64,000 nucleotides of DNA from Candidatus Fermentibacteraceae bacterium. Its GTDB lineage: Bacteria > Fermentibacterota > Fermentibacteria > Fermentibacterales > JCC-6. Position 1 is the stretch's first letter, and each line of letters starts with the position of its first letter. Under the pieces are notes generated by a model. The model was not told where the DNA came from. It did no database searches and worked only from the letters and a program-made list of their open reading frames with translations. Location of the stretch: NCBI GenBank assembly GCA_016744855.1, contig JADGDO010000011.1:62001-126000 (forward strand), in the 5' to 3' direction. This document shows positions 44,319-53,009 of this stretch, piece after piece. The position numbers and the translations under genes were made by a program.

Positions 44319-46694
44319 CTACTGACTTTGCTCAATATTTATTCCATCAATTGACCTCTCTGCAGCGGATCTCACGGCAAGAGATGGGTCCGAAAGAAGA
44401 AGCTCAAGAGGTTGCATTGCTTCAACATTGAACTGCCCTAGAGTAACAGCCGTCTGCCGTCTAATGCGTTCGTTTTCGGAACTGGCAAATGGAGCAATCA
44501 GGGAAAGGGACTCCATGTTCCCGATATCCCCGAGAGTTCTAATAAGTGTTAATTGAATCCCGATCGACTGAGAATCGGATAGCATGATTTCAAGTTCAGG
44601 TCGTGCTTCTTCTCCACCAACCTCACCGAGCCATTGGATGATATTTCCCATCTCGCCGCGCTCAGGTTCGCCTGAAAGAATTTCCATCATCTGTTCTATT
44701 GCATAATCTGAGTTTTCGATAAATGCCGCTTTGATTGCCCTGTGTTCAAGACCGTCCCAGGAGCCTAAGTGTTCTTCAAGTATATAATCCACAGCAGAGC
44801 TTCCTCTTGAAGCCAATTCCTCTCTGTGGGCAAGAACTCTCTCGCTGTTACCGGAAACGCCCCATTCTGATGCAACTGCAAAAAGTGAATCAATTTCAAG
44901 GGCAGACGGGTTACCGATCTCAACAATTTCATCAACTGGAACAGGAGTAACTCCCTCTAAATCGAGACCTGCAGAGTACTCCCTTATCCAGTTACTGGAA
45001 TCAGCACCGTCTCCGAAATAGAAATCCCTGTCTGCCAGGTCCAGAAATAGACCGGTACCGGCAGAGCCTCTGGCCCACCTTGATTGACCCTGTCCCAAAC
45101 CCCTAACAGCATACAGGTCTGACCCGGCGCAATCGACAAAAACTGCTGCTGAATTTGTAAGAGCCAGCCCCTGACCTCCGTCAGTTGCAAAATAGTCATC
45201 ACCCTCCATGTCAAGAAGAAAGCCGGTTGAAAGATCATGAGCGCTGCCCTGGGCAGGTCCTCTTCGGCTTACGTACTGATCATCACCGCTAATATCTACA
45301 AGAATCCCTGAAGCAAGATGAATGCCCGATCCCTGACTGTACTGAGCTGATGAATAGGTATCCTGCCCTCCGGTATCAAAGAGAATTCCGAGAGAATAGT
45401 AGTAGGCACTGCCCTGTCCGAACACCTCGGCTCTGTAAGTATCATTGCCGCTGCCAAGGTCACACAAAGTACCAATTCCACCCGCGCAGAATGGTCTGAG
45501 GCCGATGCCGAATCCCTGTGACATGGCAATGTTATCGCGTGGAAGTAGCGGTTCGTGGGCGTATGTAAACCCTGCGAGGTAAGTATCATTCCCACCGCCG
45601 TCAACAAGATCTCCAACGCCAGAGGGGCCACCGAATCCCTGTCCGTATGCACTCACCCGGCGAACATCATCTCCCGCGCCATCAAAAAACAGCGTACGAC
45701 CGAGAGTAGCTGCTCCCTGGGAATGCACATCTGCGGTCATGTAGTCGTTGCCGGCGAGGTCAACGAAAAGGGCCTGTCCCATCATTGCAGAGCCTTGAGA
45801 CATTGAAGAGCCCCTGTAAACATCGTCTCCTCCGAGATCAATGAGAGCTCCATATCCCATGAAGCCAGCACCCTGTGAAACTGGAGAGTTTGAATTGTAA
45901 ACATCGTTACCGGAGATGTCAGCAATCACACCAACTGGTGTGCCCAAAACCCCGATACCATCTCCACCGCACAAATACATGTCATTTCCACCTGCATCAA
46001 TGATCAGATCGTATCTGGTCTCACCGGTGTAAATATTTCTGCCCCGGTCTCCTATAACCCAGGTTACTTCCGAGTCAACGGAATAATCAATAACTCTGCC
46101 CTCAACCCCTGGAGCCAGCAGAGTACCATATACGTCAGGAATGTTCAATCCCATTACAAGCCCGGTAATGAGCCCAGGAGAAGGTCCTTCAACATCCTGC
46201 CAACGGGTGAGTAAATCGGTGTATTCATCCAGATCCAGCTCAATTGCATCCTCTGAAACCGGAATTTCAAAACCACGGGAAGAGTAAAGCAGACCCCATT
46301 CACCGGGAGTCCCTAAAGAATCATCATGAGCCCACATTCCCGTGCACAGCAAAGCAAGAGTGTCCGAGGCGGAAAGAGTATCAAGAGCACTCATGTAGAC
46401 TCTGCTGTATTCAGTAAGAAGAGAGACAAGAGAATCGACTCCACCCTCTACAGGAATAAATTCATAGCTGTTGGCTAGATGAAAAACCGAGTCTGCAACA
46501 ATAGGCAAAGCCCAAACATCCTGAATACACCGGACTACAGTGCTGTCCGCGAATTTTACTGCAGTAGCCCAGTTACGATCAAAATTCATCTCTCCGGGTG
46601 TCATGTCGGCTGAATCGAAGGCAAGAGATGCGGCATCAAGGACAGGAGATGGAAGCAACGAAAGCAGCATAAAATTTAAGATAAGGCTTAACAA
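44319..46694 (-). CDS. secreted RTX-like repeat protein with C-terminal HEAT repeats
   Basis: This is a 791-residue protein of unrecognised family. After a signal peptide and a ~200-residue N-terminal domain there are about twelve repeats of 25-40 residues (roughly residues 210-560) of pattern D-x-G-G-N/D-D-x-Y, then a Gln-Gly (SQGxG) and a hydrophobic G-x-L-x-D strand; examples are LIDLGGDDVYRGSS and VDISGDDQYVSRRGPAQG. The acidic turns resemble Ca-binding RTX repeats (GGxGNDxY) but the spacing is longer and QG is extra. Residues after ~640 look like HEAT repeats. The start is TTG at 46694 preceded by AGGAGG; an ATG at 46745 lacks a ribosome site. Confidence 0.7.
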   Translation of the reverse strand: MLSLILNFMLLSLLPSPVLDAASLAFDSADMTPGEMNFDRNWATAVKFADSTVVRCIQDVWALPIVADSVFHLANSYEFIPVEGGVDSLVSLLTEYSRVYMSALDTLSASDTLALLCTGMWAHDDSLGTPGEWGLLYSSRGFEIPVSEDAIELDLDEYTDLLTRWQDVEGPSPGLITGLVMGLNIPDVYGTLLAPGVEGRVIDYSVDSEVTWVIGDRGRNIYTGETRYDLIIDAGGNDMYLCGGDGIGVLGTPVGVIADISGNDVYNSNSPVSQGAGFMGYGALIDLGGDDVYRGSSMSQGSAMMGQALFVDLAGNDYMTADVHSQGAATLGRTLFFDGAGDDVRRVSAYGQGFGGPSGVGDLVDGGGNDTYLAGFTYAHEPLLPRDNIAMSQGFGIGLRPFCAGGIGTLCDLGSGNDTYRAEVFGQGSAYYYSLGILFDTGGQDTYSSAQYSQGSGIHLASGILVDISGDDQYVSRRGPAQGSAHDLSTGFLLDMEGDDYFATDGGQGLALTNSAAVFVDCAGSDLYAVRGLGQGQSRWARGSAGTGLFLDLADRDFYFGDGADSSNWIREYSAGLDLEGVTPVPVDEIVEIGNPSALEIDSLFAVASEWGVSGNSERVLAHREELASRGSSAVDYILEEHLGSWDGLEHRAIKAAFIENSDYAIEQMMEILSGEPERGEMGNIIQWLGEVGGEEARPELEIMLSDSQSIGIQLTLIRTLGDIGNMESLSLIAPFASSENERIRRQTAVTLGQFNVEAMQPLELLLSDPSLAVRSAAERSIDGINIEQSQ

Positions 46695-46881
46695 AATTCC
46701 TCCTGTAAACAAAATTGATGTCGGGTAACCCACCCTCAGAAACAACTACAGATAAAATACCTGCTGAATAATCAAGTAACAGGCGACAATAAGGAAGCCG
46801 GGTCTGTATTGACAAGTCGTCTAAAATTCTCCAGTATTCACGGCGTGGGTTGGGGGTGGCCTCAACGTGGGGTCTGAGAAC

Positions 46882-46973
46882 GCACCATTGCCAAAGGCGG
46901 AGCGCGTCCCGAGCGATAGCACGAAAAGCACCATTGCCTGAAGCGGAGCGCTTCCCGAGCGATAGCACGAAAG
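46882..46973. repeat. two tandem ~46-base repeats upstream of thiM
   Basis: Copies at 46882-46927 and 46928-46973 share GCACCATTGCC and the block CCCGAGCGATAGCACGAAA with a few substitutions between. The second copy contains a perfect GAAGCG/CGCTTC hairpin with a 3-base loop. The last copy ends just before the thiM start, so it would lie in the mRNA leader. The GC-rich, codon-unlike base use suggests a dispersed intergenic repeat. Confidence 0.8.
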
Positions 46974-46980
46974 GAAATCC

Positions 46981-47796
46981 ATGAGCACATCTCTTAACAA
47001 AGATACCGTTTCTTTAATGTCGACCAGAGTACGGGAAGAACATCCCATGATCCACCACATAACCAATAGCGTGGTTATGAATTTCACAGCCAACATCACT
47101 CTGGCAATGGGAGCTGCACCGGTTATGGCTCCATCCATTGCAGAATCAGCGCAGATGGCCGGTTATGCAGGAGCCCTGCTTCTTAACATAGGAACTATCA
47201 ACCCTGAACTGCTTGAAAGCATGCTGGCAGCAGGAAAAGCAGCAAACAAAAGCGGTATTCCAGTTATTCTTGATCCTGTGGGCGCTGGTGCTACAAAGCT
47301 GCGTACTGATGCGGTAACAACGCTTCTCTCCGAGTTAAAGATTGATGTAGTCAGAGGAAATGCGGGTGAGGTACTTTCACTGGCAGGAACCGCCGGCGGG
47401 GTTAGAGGGGTCGACTCTCTAGCAACCGGAGAGGGTAACGAAGATGTTTTCAAAGCCTTTGCTGCCGAAACAGGAATAATTACAGCTGTTAGTGGAGAGA
47501 CTGACTTCATAACAGATGGCAAAGACTGGATCAAAGTATTCAATGGTAATCCTCTGATGACTTCAGTTACCGGAACAGGATGCGGAGCAACAACAGCAGT
47601 TGCCTGTTTTGCTGCTTCAGGAACTCCACTGCTTCACTCAGTTGCAGCTGGAGTTGCCTGCTACAACATTGCCGGAGAAATTGCCGTCGAAAACAGCAAA
47701 GGACCGGGTTCATTTGTTCCGGAATTCATTGACCAACTGGCCAGTCTCGATATGAAAACAATCGGGGAACGACTGAAAATAGAGACCAGCCTGTGA
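46981..47796 (+). CDS. thiM: hydroxyethylthiazole kinase
   Basis: This 271-residue ribokinase-like enzyme phosphorylates 4-methyl-5-(2-hydroxyethyl)thiazole for thiamine salvage. Motifs: HHITNSVVMNFTAN, ALLLNIGT, VILDPVGAGATKLR, DVVRGNAGEVLSLAG and the anion-hole/ATP motif SVTGTGCGATTAVACF. It is translationally coupled to thiE by a 4-base GTGA overlap. No thiamine-pyrophosphate (THI-box) aptamer is recognisable in the leader, which carries a tandem repeat instead. The AAGGAAA before the ATG lies in the end of the second repeat copy. Confidence 0.95.
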   Translation: MSTSLNKDTVSLMSTRVREEHPMIHHITNSVVMNFTANITLAMGAAPVMAPSIAESAQMAGYAGALLLNIGTINPELLESMLAAGKAANKSGIPVILDPVGAGATKLRTDAVTTLLSELKIDVVRGNAGEVLSLAGTAGGVRGVDSLATGEGNEDVFKAFAAETGIITAVSGETDFITDGKDWIKVFNGNPLMTSVTGTGCGATTAVACFAASGTPLLHSVAAGVACYNIAGEIAVENSKGPGSFVPEFIDQLASLDMKTIGERLKIETSL

Positions 47797-48428
47797 AGGC
47801 TGAACTGACAGAAGCCCTCCGGCTGTACCTGGTAACAGACCCTGCTCTTCACGGAGGGCGGGGTGTTGCCCAAACATGCGAAGAAGCTCTATGTGCAGGA
47901 GTGAAATTTGTACAATTGAGAGACAAGAATGCATCGACCCTCTCTCTGTACAACTCTGCTGTGGAGCTGAGAAACTTATGCCATGCGCATTCCAGCTACT
48001 TCGTGGTGAACGATCGAATTGATGTGGCTATGGCTGTCGGGGCTGACGGAGTTCACCTTGGTCAAAGTGATATGCCTGCAGGACTTGCCCGTTCTATTCT
48101 GGGACCGAATGCTGTGATTGGTGTTTCTGTAAGAACAGTCGAGCAGGCACAGAAAGCAATGATTGATGGGGCCGACTACATAGCAGCAAATCTTGTTTTC
48201 TCGACAAACACCAAAAAAGATATCAAAGAGCCACTGGGACTTGATATGGTTTCAGCACTCTCAGACGCATCATCACTGCCTTTGATTGCAATCGGCGGAA
48301 TAAACCCTGAGAACACTCCCACTGTGATGAATGCCGGATGTGCGGGGGTTGCTGTTGTAACAGCTATAATGAATGCAGACTCACCTGCTTCAGAAGTTGC
48401 GAGGTTTCTGGAAGCCCTCAGCCTTTGA
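47793..48428 (+). CDS. thiE: thiamine-phosphate synthase
   Basis: This 211-residue TIM-barrel enzyme couples the thiazole phosphate made by ThiM to the pyrimidine pyrophosphate. Motifs: YLVTDPALHG, VQLRDKNAS, NDRIDVAMAVGADGVHLGQSD and IGVSVRTVEQAQKA. It starts at GTG (47793) overlapping the thiM stop by 4 bases. No synthesis genes for the precursors are adjacent, so it probably works as the salvage pair. Its 3' end overlaps the convergent radical SAM gene by 11 bases. Confidence 0.95.
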   Translation: MKAELTEALRLYLVTDPALHGGRGVAQTCEEALCAGVKFVQLRDKNASTLSLYNSAVELRNLCHAHSSYFVVNDRIDVAMAVGADGVHLGQSDMPAGLARSILGPNAVIGVSVRTVEQAQKAMIDGADYIAANLVFSTNTKKDIKEPLGLDMVSALSDASSLPLIAIGGINPENTPTVMNAGCAGVAVVTAIMNADSPASEVARFLEALSL

Positions 48429-49323
48429 AAACATCCTCTCTGTTAAAATCAGGCAGGTAGTTGTCAGGTGCTGAATCAGGCTCCTGGATAAGAAGATTGG
48501 AAAGCCCGAGTTTCTCTGCTATTTCAACCGCTTTCCAATACTCTGAGGGTCGAACTTTTCTTGATAGCAGTATGAATTCTTCGGCTCGGTAAAGAGGATT
48601 GTATTGTGACATCAAGCTAACAGGTATCTCTTTAGAGAGAGAAGCTATAAAGCTCAGAATTTCTTCAGTCTCCGCAATATCGTTGGGCAGTACGAGATGC
48701 CTGATGCATAAACCCCCTGTAGCAATACCGTTTTTTTTCTTCAATGCTCCGGTCTGCCTATACATTTCTCTTATTGAGGTTCTGGCAGCCTCAGGGTAAC
48801 CGGGAGTATCTGAATACTCTCTGGAATACCCATCACTCCAGTATTTAAAATCAGGCAGGTATATGTCGACGAGACCATCAAGAGTCAGCAGTGCTTCCAC
48901 TGTTTCATAACCATTTGAGTTCCAGATAACAGGAACAATCAATCCCTTATTCTTTGCTTTTCGAATGGTTTCAGCTACCTGAGGCAAATAGTGTCCCGGG
49001 GAAACAAAACCTACGGTGGAACATCCCTGCTCCTGAAAAACAAGAAGCTCGTTCGCCAGTAAATCAGGAGAGTATTCAACCCCCCCGCTAAATCTGCTTA
49101 TCTGGTGATTCTGGCAGTAGACACAGTTCATCGAACAGTGGTTGAAGAACACATTCCCGACACCGGTTGCTCCTGTAAGAAAAGGTTCTTCTCCTCTGTG
49201 AATAGTCAGAGAGGCGACTTCCATTACAGAACCCGCCCCGCAATATCCCGTTTCACCGGCATCTCTGTCCATGCCGCATTGGCGTGGACAGAGAGTGCAG
49301 TAATTAGTAACTGTGTGCCTCAT
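48418..49323 (-). CDS. radical SAM protein, pyruvate formate-lyase activase-like
   Basis: This 301-residue radical SAM enzyme has the cluster motif CSMNCVYCQN (C-x3-C-x2-C, near residue 63) and an N-terminal Cys cluster (CTLCPRQCGMDRDAG...GYCGA) as in COG1313 activase-like proteins. The core includes GFVSPGHYLPQV, PVIWNSNGYE and the DIYLPDFKYWSD segment. Its substrate is not known; no glycyl radical enzyme is nearby, so an activase role is not supported by context. Its start lies 20 bases inside the end of the M29-type aminopeptidase gene. Confidence 0.8.
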   Translation of the reverse strand: MRHTVTNYCTLCPRQCGMDRDAGETGYCGAGSVMEVASLTIHRGEEPFLTGATGVGNVFFNHCSMNCVYCQNHQISRFSGGVEYSPDLLANELLVFQEQGCSTVGFVSPGHYLPQVAETIRKAKNKGLIVPVIWNSNGYETVEALLTLDGLVDIYLPDFKYWSDGYSREYSDTPGYPEAARTSIREMYRQTGALKKKNGIATGGLCIRHLVLPNDIAETEEILSFIASLSKEIPVSLMSQYNPLYRAEEFILLSRKVRPSEYWKAVEIAEKLGLSNLLIQEPDSAPDNYLPDFNREDVFKG

Positions 49324-51262
49324 CTATTGCATCATTCAACATTTCCGTGCCGGGAAGAACAAATCTTCCGCCACTGATGATGAATACTTCCCTGCCACCC
49401 GGGTGAACAACGCTGATGGAATCAAGCGAGCTGTATGGAAGTGTAACATCTGTGTGCTTGTTGGTGTATGCAAGAGAGGGGTCTTCTTTTCGCTGAATTG
49501 TCTTTTCGTTATCGACCGCAATCATGGTTTTACCCGTTATCGGAGAAGGTTTCTGAGCATCCTCAGACCATGAGTAACAGGTGTCACCTACTGCAAAATG
49601 CGGTCCCATCTTTTCAAGAATAAGTATCGGGAGCAGGCCCATAATCTTGTGCTTCAACGCCATTGCATAAACAACAGTGTTTGTGCCGATCGCGAATTCA
49701 CCAAGAGGAAGGGTCTTGTGGGGAAAGAAGAGATTCTCTGTGATGTATTCTTTCCCTCTCTGGAGATCATCAAAGTTTTCGCATGACCAGTCTGACACAT
49801 AACCATCCTTGAATTCAAGGCGAATGTTATCAAACTGCAAGCCCCGCAGAAAAGACTCTTCCACATGAAGCAGCCCGTTCGTTCCAGTAAGCTTCGGAGA
49901 AGTAAAAACCTCACCGAGGGGAATGTTAACAGAGGCCAGGCAGTTCTCGAAGATTGTCTCCTTCGAAGGATCCACTATTGGACACAATGCCACCTTAAGG
50001 TCGGTTTCGTTGGTGCCACTGCCCAGGATGTGAGCATATTCGGCTCCATCCATAGCATCAATAATAGCCTGCTGAACAGGTCTGTATGTTTCATTTGAAA
50101 GGGTGTTCAGTTTCACGGTATCTCTGAAAATCTCTTCGAAATCACCCTGTATCTCAGGTGAAGGGAAAGCGATGATCTCAAAGCTGGTCTCGTCTCCAGG
50201 CATGTATTCGTTACCGATCATGCGCAAGCCCTGCATCTGCTTGTTGAAGAGACCGGAAGCTTTGTCATCAGCCTTGCACGATTCCGGCTTCAACTCGGGG
50301 CTGAAAGGAGGTTCACCAAAGACGTCCAGATATGCCGAACCGGAAAAACCACCCAGTATGTCGGCTATCCCGGTGAAAATCTCCTTTGTGGCAGCTATTC
50401 GCTTCTCCACCATATCTTCACTGATACTAAGTGCATAGTCAAAACGATGATCGTATGTTGCCTGCTTGTTCAGCTTCGTTCCCTGAACGTGTCTTACAAA
50501 CATCTTGAGGCCGTACTTCTCGAATCCTGCAATAAGCCCCGGTACAATTCTTTCATAACCTGCCTGAATGGTCATGGAGAGAGAATTCTTGGCTGTGTAA
50601 TCCATTCCGGATTCTTTGAAACCCTCTATGTAACCTGTAACCATTGTATCAACTATGAGTTTGATGTCTTCTTCAGGAAGAGAGTTAACAAAAATCGCTG
50701 TTTTCAGGTTATTCTCTGTGATTCGAACTCCGTAACGGTAAAGAAAAGAAAGATCATCAGGAGTCGCAGAAGCTGCGATATCAGTGTAGAAACTTTTTGC
50801 AGAATCATAATTACTGCGGTACATTTCTTCGTATATATCACTGCGGATTTCCGACCATCTTTCCCTCATAAGAGAAACAAAGCCTTCCTGCCCGATCAAA
50901 GAAGCTTCAATCCAGCGATCAGCAACTCTCAATATCTGGAGAGAGTTTCCGCGAAATGCATCTCCGAAGAGAGTAGCAACTCTGAAACTGAAAGATGAGA
51001 CAAACTGACCAAGCTCTTCCCCGAATACTTCGACTGCCTTTGCTGGATTGGAAAGAGTATTCTCATAAGCCCCTTCCAGAAGGGGAGAATGAGCTTTATC
51101 ATTTAGCTCTTTCACTCTTTGGGGAGTTGCTCCATTCTTCAGTTCATTCAGAATTGTAAAGGTGAAGAGTATTCTTTCTCCAGTTTCCCTGAGGAAGGCA
51201 TCGAATACACTTTGTGTTCCAAGCCCTTCAAGAGCTTTCCTGATATCCTGCTCCTTAGCCAT
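49304..51262 (-). CDS. M29-type aminopeptidase with a long N-terminal helical domain
   Basis: This 652-residue protein has, in the last ~320 residues, the M29 (thermophilic aminopeptidase) core: ILGSGTNETDLKV, NIPLGEVFTSP, the metal-binding Glu in LGEFAIGTN, EKMGPHFAVGDTC and the closing NKHTDV with its metal ligands. The N-terminal ~330 residues are mostly helical and bear no resemblance to the usual alpha/beta N-terminal domain of M29 enzymes (which total ~370-410 residues). The core is thus fused to an unknown domain. It presumably trims peptides in the cytoplasm. GGAGG precedes the ATG. It is encoded directly after an ABC exporter pair, one base from the second subunit. Confidence 0.75.
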   Translation of the reverse strand: MAKEQDIRKALEGLGTQSVFDAFLRETGERILFTFTILNELKNGATPQRVKELNDKAHSPLLEGAYENTLSNPAKAVEVFGEELGQFVSSFSFRVATLFGDAFRGNSLQILRVADRWIEASLIGQEGFVSLMRERWSEIRSDIYEEMYRSNYDSAKSFYTDIAASATPDDLSFLYRYGVRITENNLKTAIFVNSLPEEDIKLIVDTMVTGYIEGFKESGMDYTAKNSLSMTIQAGYERIVPGLIAGFEKYGLKMFVRHVQGTKLNKQATYDHRFDYALSISEDMVEKRIAATKEIFTGIADILGGFSGSAYLDVFGEPPFSPELKPESCKADDKASGLFNKQMQGLRMIGNEYMPGDETSFEIIAFPSPEIQGDFEEIFRDTVKLNTLSNETYRPVQQAIIDAMDGAEYAHILGSGTNETDLKVALCPIVDPSKETIFENCLASVNIPLGEVFTSPKLTGTNGLLHVEESFLRGLQFDNIRLEFKDGYVSDWSCENFDDLQRGKEYITENLFFPHKTLPLGEFAIGTNTVVYAMALKHKIMGLLPILILEKMGPHFAVGDTCYSWSEDAQKPSPITGKTMIAVDNEKTIQRKEDPSLAYTNKHTDVTLPYSSLDSISVVHPGGREVFIISGGRFVLPGTEMLNDAIDEAHSY

Positions 51263-51263
51263 G

Positions 51264-53009
51264 CTAAATCTCCTCCGATTCCATTCCCCGGATTACCCGG
51301 GCATACTCTGGATTGCTATCCAGTAATTCACTGTGAATTCCAGTATCTGAAAGTTTTCCATTACTAATAAAAAGAACCATTTCACTCTGTTTTACAGTTG
51401 CTTCTCTGTGGGTAACAACAAGGGTGAGAGTGTTCATGGAGTCTGACCTCAGGTTATCCCAGAAAGCATCCTCTTTCTGTGCATCGAGTGCTGCTGTACA
51501 GTCATCAAGAAGAAGCAGAGAGGGTTTTCCTGCAACTGCACGGGCAATTGCAATCCTCTGTTTCTGACCTCCACTTGCCCCAACGCCTCTCTGTCCGAGA
51601 ATCTTGTTTTCTCCAAGCTCATCTTTACCGATTCCGGCAAGTTCAAGGGCATTTACGATGTCTGTGTCAGAAACCCTCTCTCTGCCGAACCTGACATTCT
51701 CATCAACAGATTCACCAAGAAGAACAGAGTCCTGTGGAACATAACCAAGAGTGGAGGTGATGTTTAAGCCTCCTATATCTTCTCCATTTACAGTAATATG
51801 TCCGGAGTCCACAGGAAGCAGGCCGGCGAGTATTTTCAGAAGTGTTGATTTACCTGAACCAACCTCACCCACCACCGCAATAACTGAAGGCGCCTTGAGG
51901 TGGAAGTTAAGATTCTTAAGCCCTCCGGTACCACCGTCGTATTCGAAAGCAGCATTTACAGCCTTTATCTCATTAACCCGTTCGACAGGACTCACGTCTG
52001 TGTTGTGTTTGTCGGTCTCCGGGAAGTCCATGACCTCCATCTCGCGATCAATGGAAACGAACGCCTGCCTTGAAGCAACGAACAGATTGGGGATATCCAT
52101 CATCGGGGCAAGGAGCATATCAAGATAAACATAGAATGCATAAAAATCACCAATGCCTATCTTGTCATCAATAACCATAAGGCCACCGACCAGCATGACC
52201 GTTACTTTACCAACCTGTCCAATGATGCTGTAAAGCCCGTGAACAATCATTTCCAGCTTGATAAGAGAAAAATCAATAGCAAATCTCTCATCAAGAAGGC
52301 GATGAAGTCTTAGAGCCAGAGGTTTCTCCGCCCTGTAAGCCTTAACTATTGAAATCCCATCAAAGGTGCTGTCCAGAAGGTCATTTGTATGGCTTGTTGC
52401 TTTTCTGCTCGCAGCTACTTTCTTCCCAAGCTTGTGCTCAACTGTGTAGAAGATAAACAGCATAATTGGCAGCGGAGCCATGGCAATCAGGGTCAGTTTC
52501 CAGCTCATGAAGAACATCACTGTCATGCAGAAGAGCAATCTTGATGTAGATTCCAGAGCTCTGAAAAAAGCACTGCAGCTGAACCAGGCTATTCTGGGAT
52601 AATCTGTGATATCATCAGTAAGACGAGTAGTCAGATCCCCAGGGCGGAACTTGTTGAAGAAGCGCCAGTCCTTCCGCATGATTGCTCCGAAAACATCATC
52701 CCGAACAAGCACGCCGATTGCACTGTTAATAATTCCCCTTGCACATGGATATAGTCCAGCAACAAATCGTGCTACGGCCAACCCTGCAAGAATCAGGATA
52801 ACCTTGTTGAAACCGGAAGAATCCGGTGTTCCCAGTATCGTATGGACATTATCCAGAAGGTACCGGAATACCAGAGGGAAACCTAGAGCAACTACACTGG
52901 ACAGAAGTGTAAACAAGATAAGAAACACCATGTACTTGCGTACAGGTTTCCAGTAATTGAATATCCAGGTGAGATACTTTGACCATCTTTTAAGGCTTTC
53001 ACTGAGCAA
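51264..53009 (-). CDS. ABC exporter half-transporter, degenerate ATP site
   Basis: This is a membrane-plus-ATPase half-transporter. Six membrane helices precede the nucleotide-binding domain with Walker A GEVGSGKST, signature ASGGQKQRIAIARA, Walker B LLLLDDCTAALDA and H-loop VTHRE. In Walker B the catalytic Glu is Asp, the hallmark of the degenerate site in heterodimeric exporters such as TM287/288. The product should pair with the subunit encoded upstream. The longest frame starts at 53138 but overlaps the upstream gene by 140 bases; TTG at 53009, preceded by CGGGGG and followed by SESLKRWSKYLTWIF, is the more likely start (581 residues). Cargo is unknown. Confidence 0.85.
   Translation of the reverse strand: MLSESLKRWSKYLTWIFNYWKPVRKYMVFLILFTLLSSVVALGFPLVFRYLLDNVHTILGTPDSSGFNKVILILAGLAVARFVAGLYPCARGIINSAIGVLVRDDVFGAIMRKDWRFFNKFRPGDLTTRLTDDITDYPRIAWFSCSAFFRALESTSRLLFCMTVMFFMSWKLTLIAMAPLPIMLFIFYTVEHKLGKKVAASRKATSHTNDLLDSTFDGISIVKAYRAEKPLALRLHRLLDERFAIDFSLIKLEMIVHGLYSIIGQVGKVTVMLVGGLMVIDDKIGIGDFYAFYVYLDMLLAPMMDIPNLFVASRQAFVSIDREMEVMDFPETDKHNTDVSPVERVNEIKAVNAAFEYDGGTGGLKNLNFHLKAPSVIAVVGEVGSGKSTLLKILAGLLPVDSGHITVNGEDIGGLNITSTLGYVPQDSVLLGESVDENVRFGRERVSDTDIVNALELAGIGKDELGENKILGQRGVGASGGQKQRIAIARAVAGKPSLLLLDDCTAALDAQKEDAFWDNLRSDSMNTLTLVVTHREATVKQSEMVLFISNGKLSDTGIHSELLDSNPEYARVIRGMESEEI

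Noticed and set aside
46800-46980. Thiamine-pyrophosphate riboswitch upstream of thiM
   Set aside because: A TCTGAGAA stretch recalls the THI-box, but the second conserved half (CTGATCTGG...GCGTAGGGA) is absent, and the region is taken up by tandem repeats.
46636-47138. Minus-strand frames across the thiM upstream repeat
   Set aside because: They only translate the tandem repeat and the antisense of thiM; no conserved features.
48418-49323. Glycyl-radical enzyme activase role for the radical SAM gene
   Set aside because: No glycyl radical enzyme gene is nearby; only the general fold supports the name, so I did not assign a substrate.
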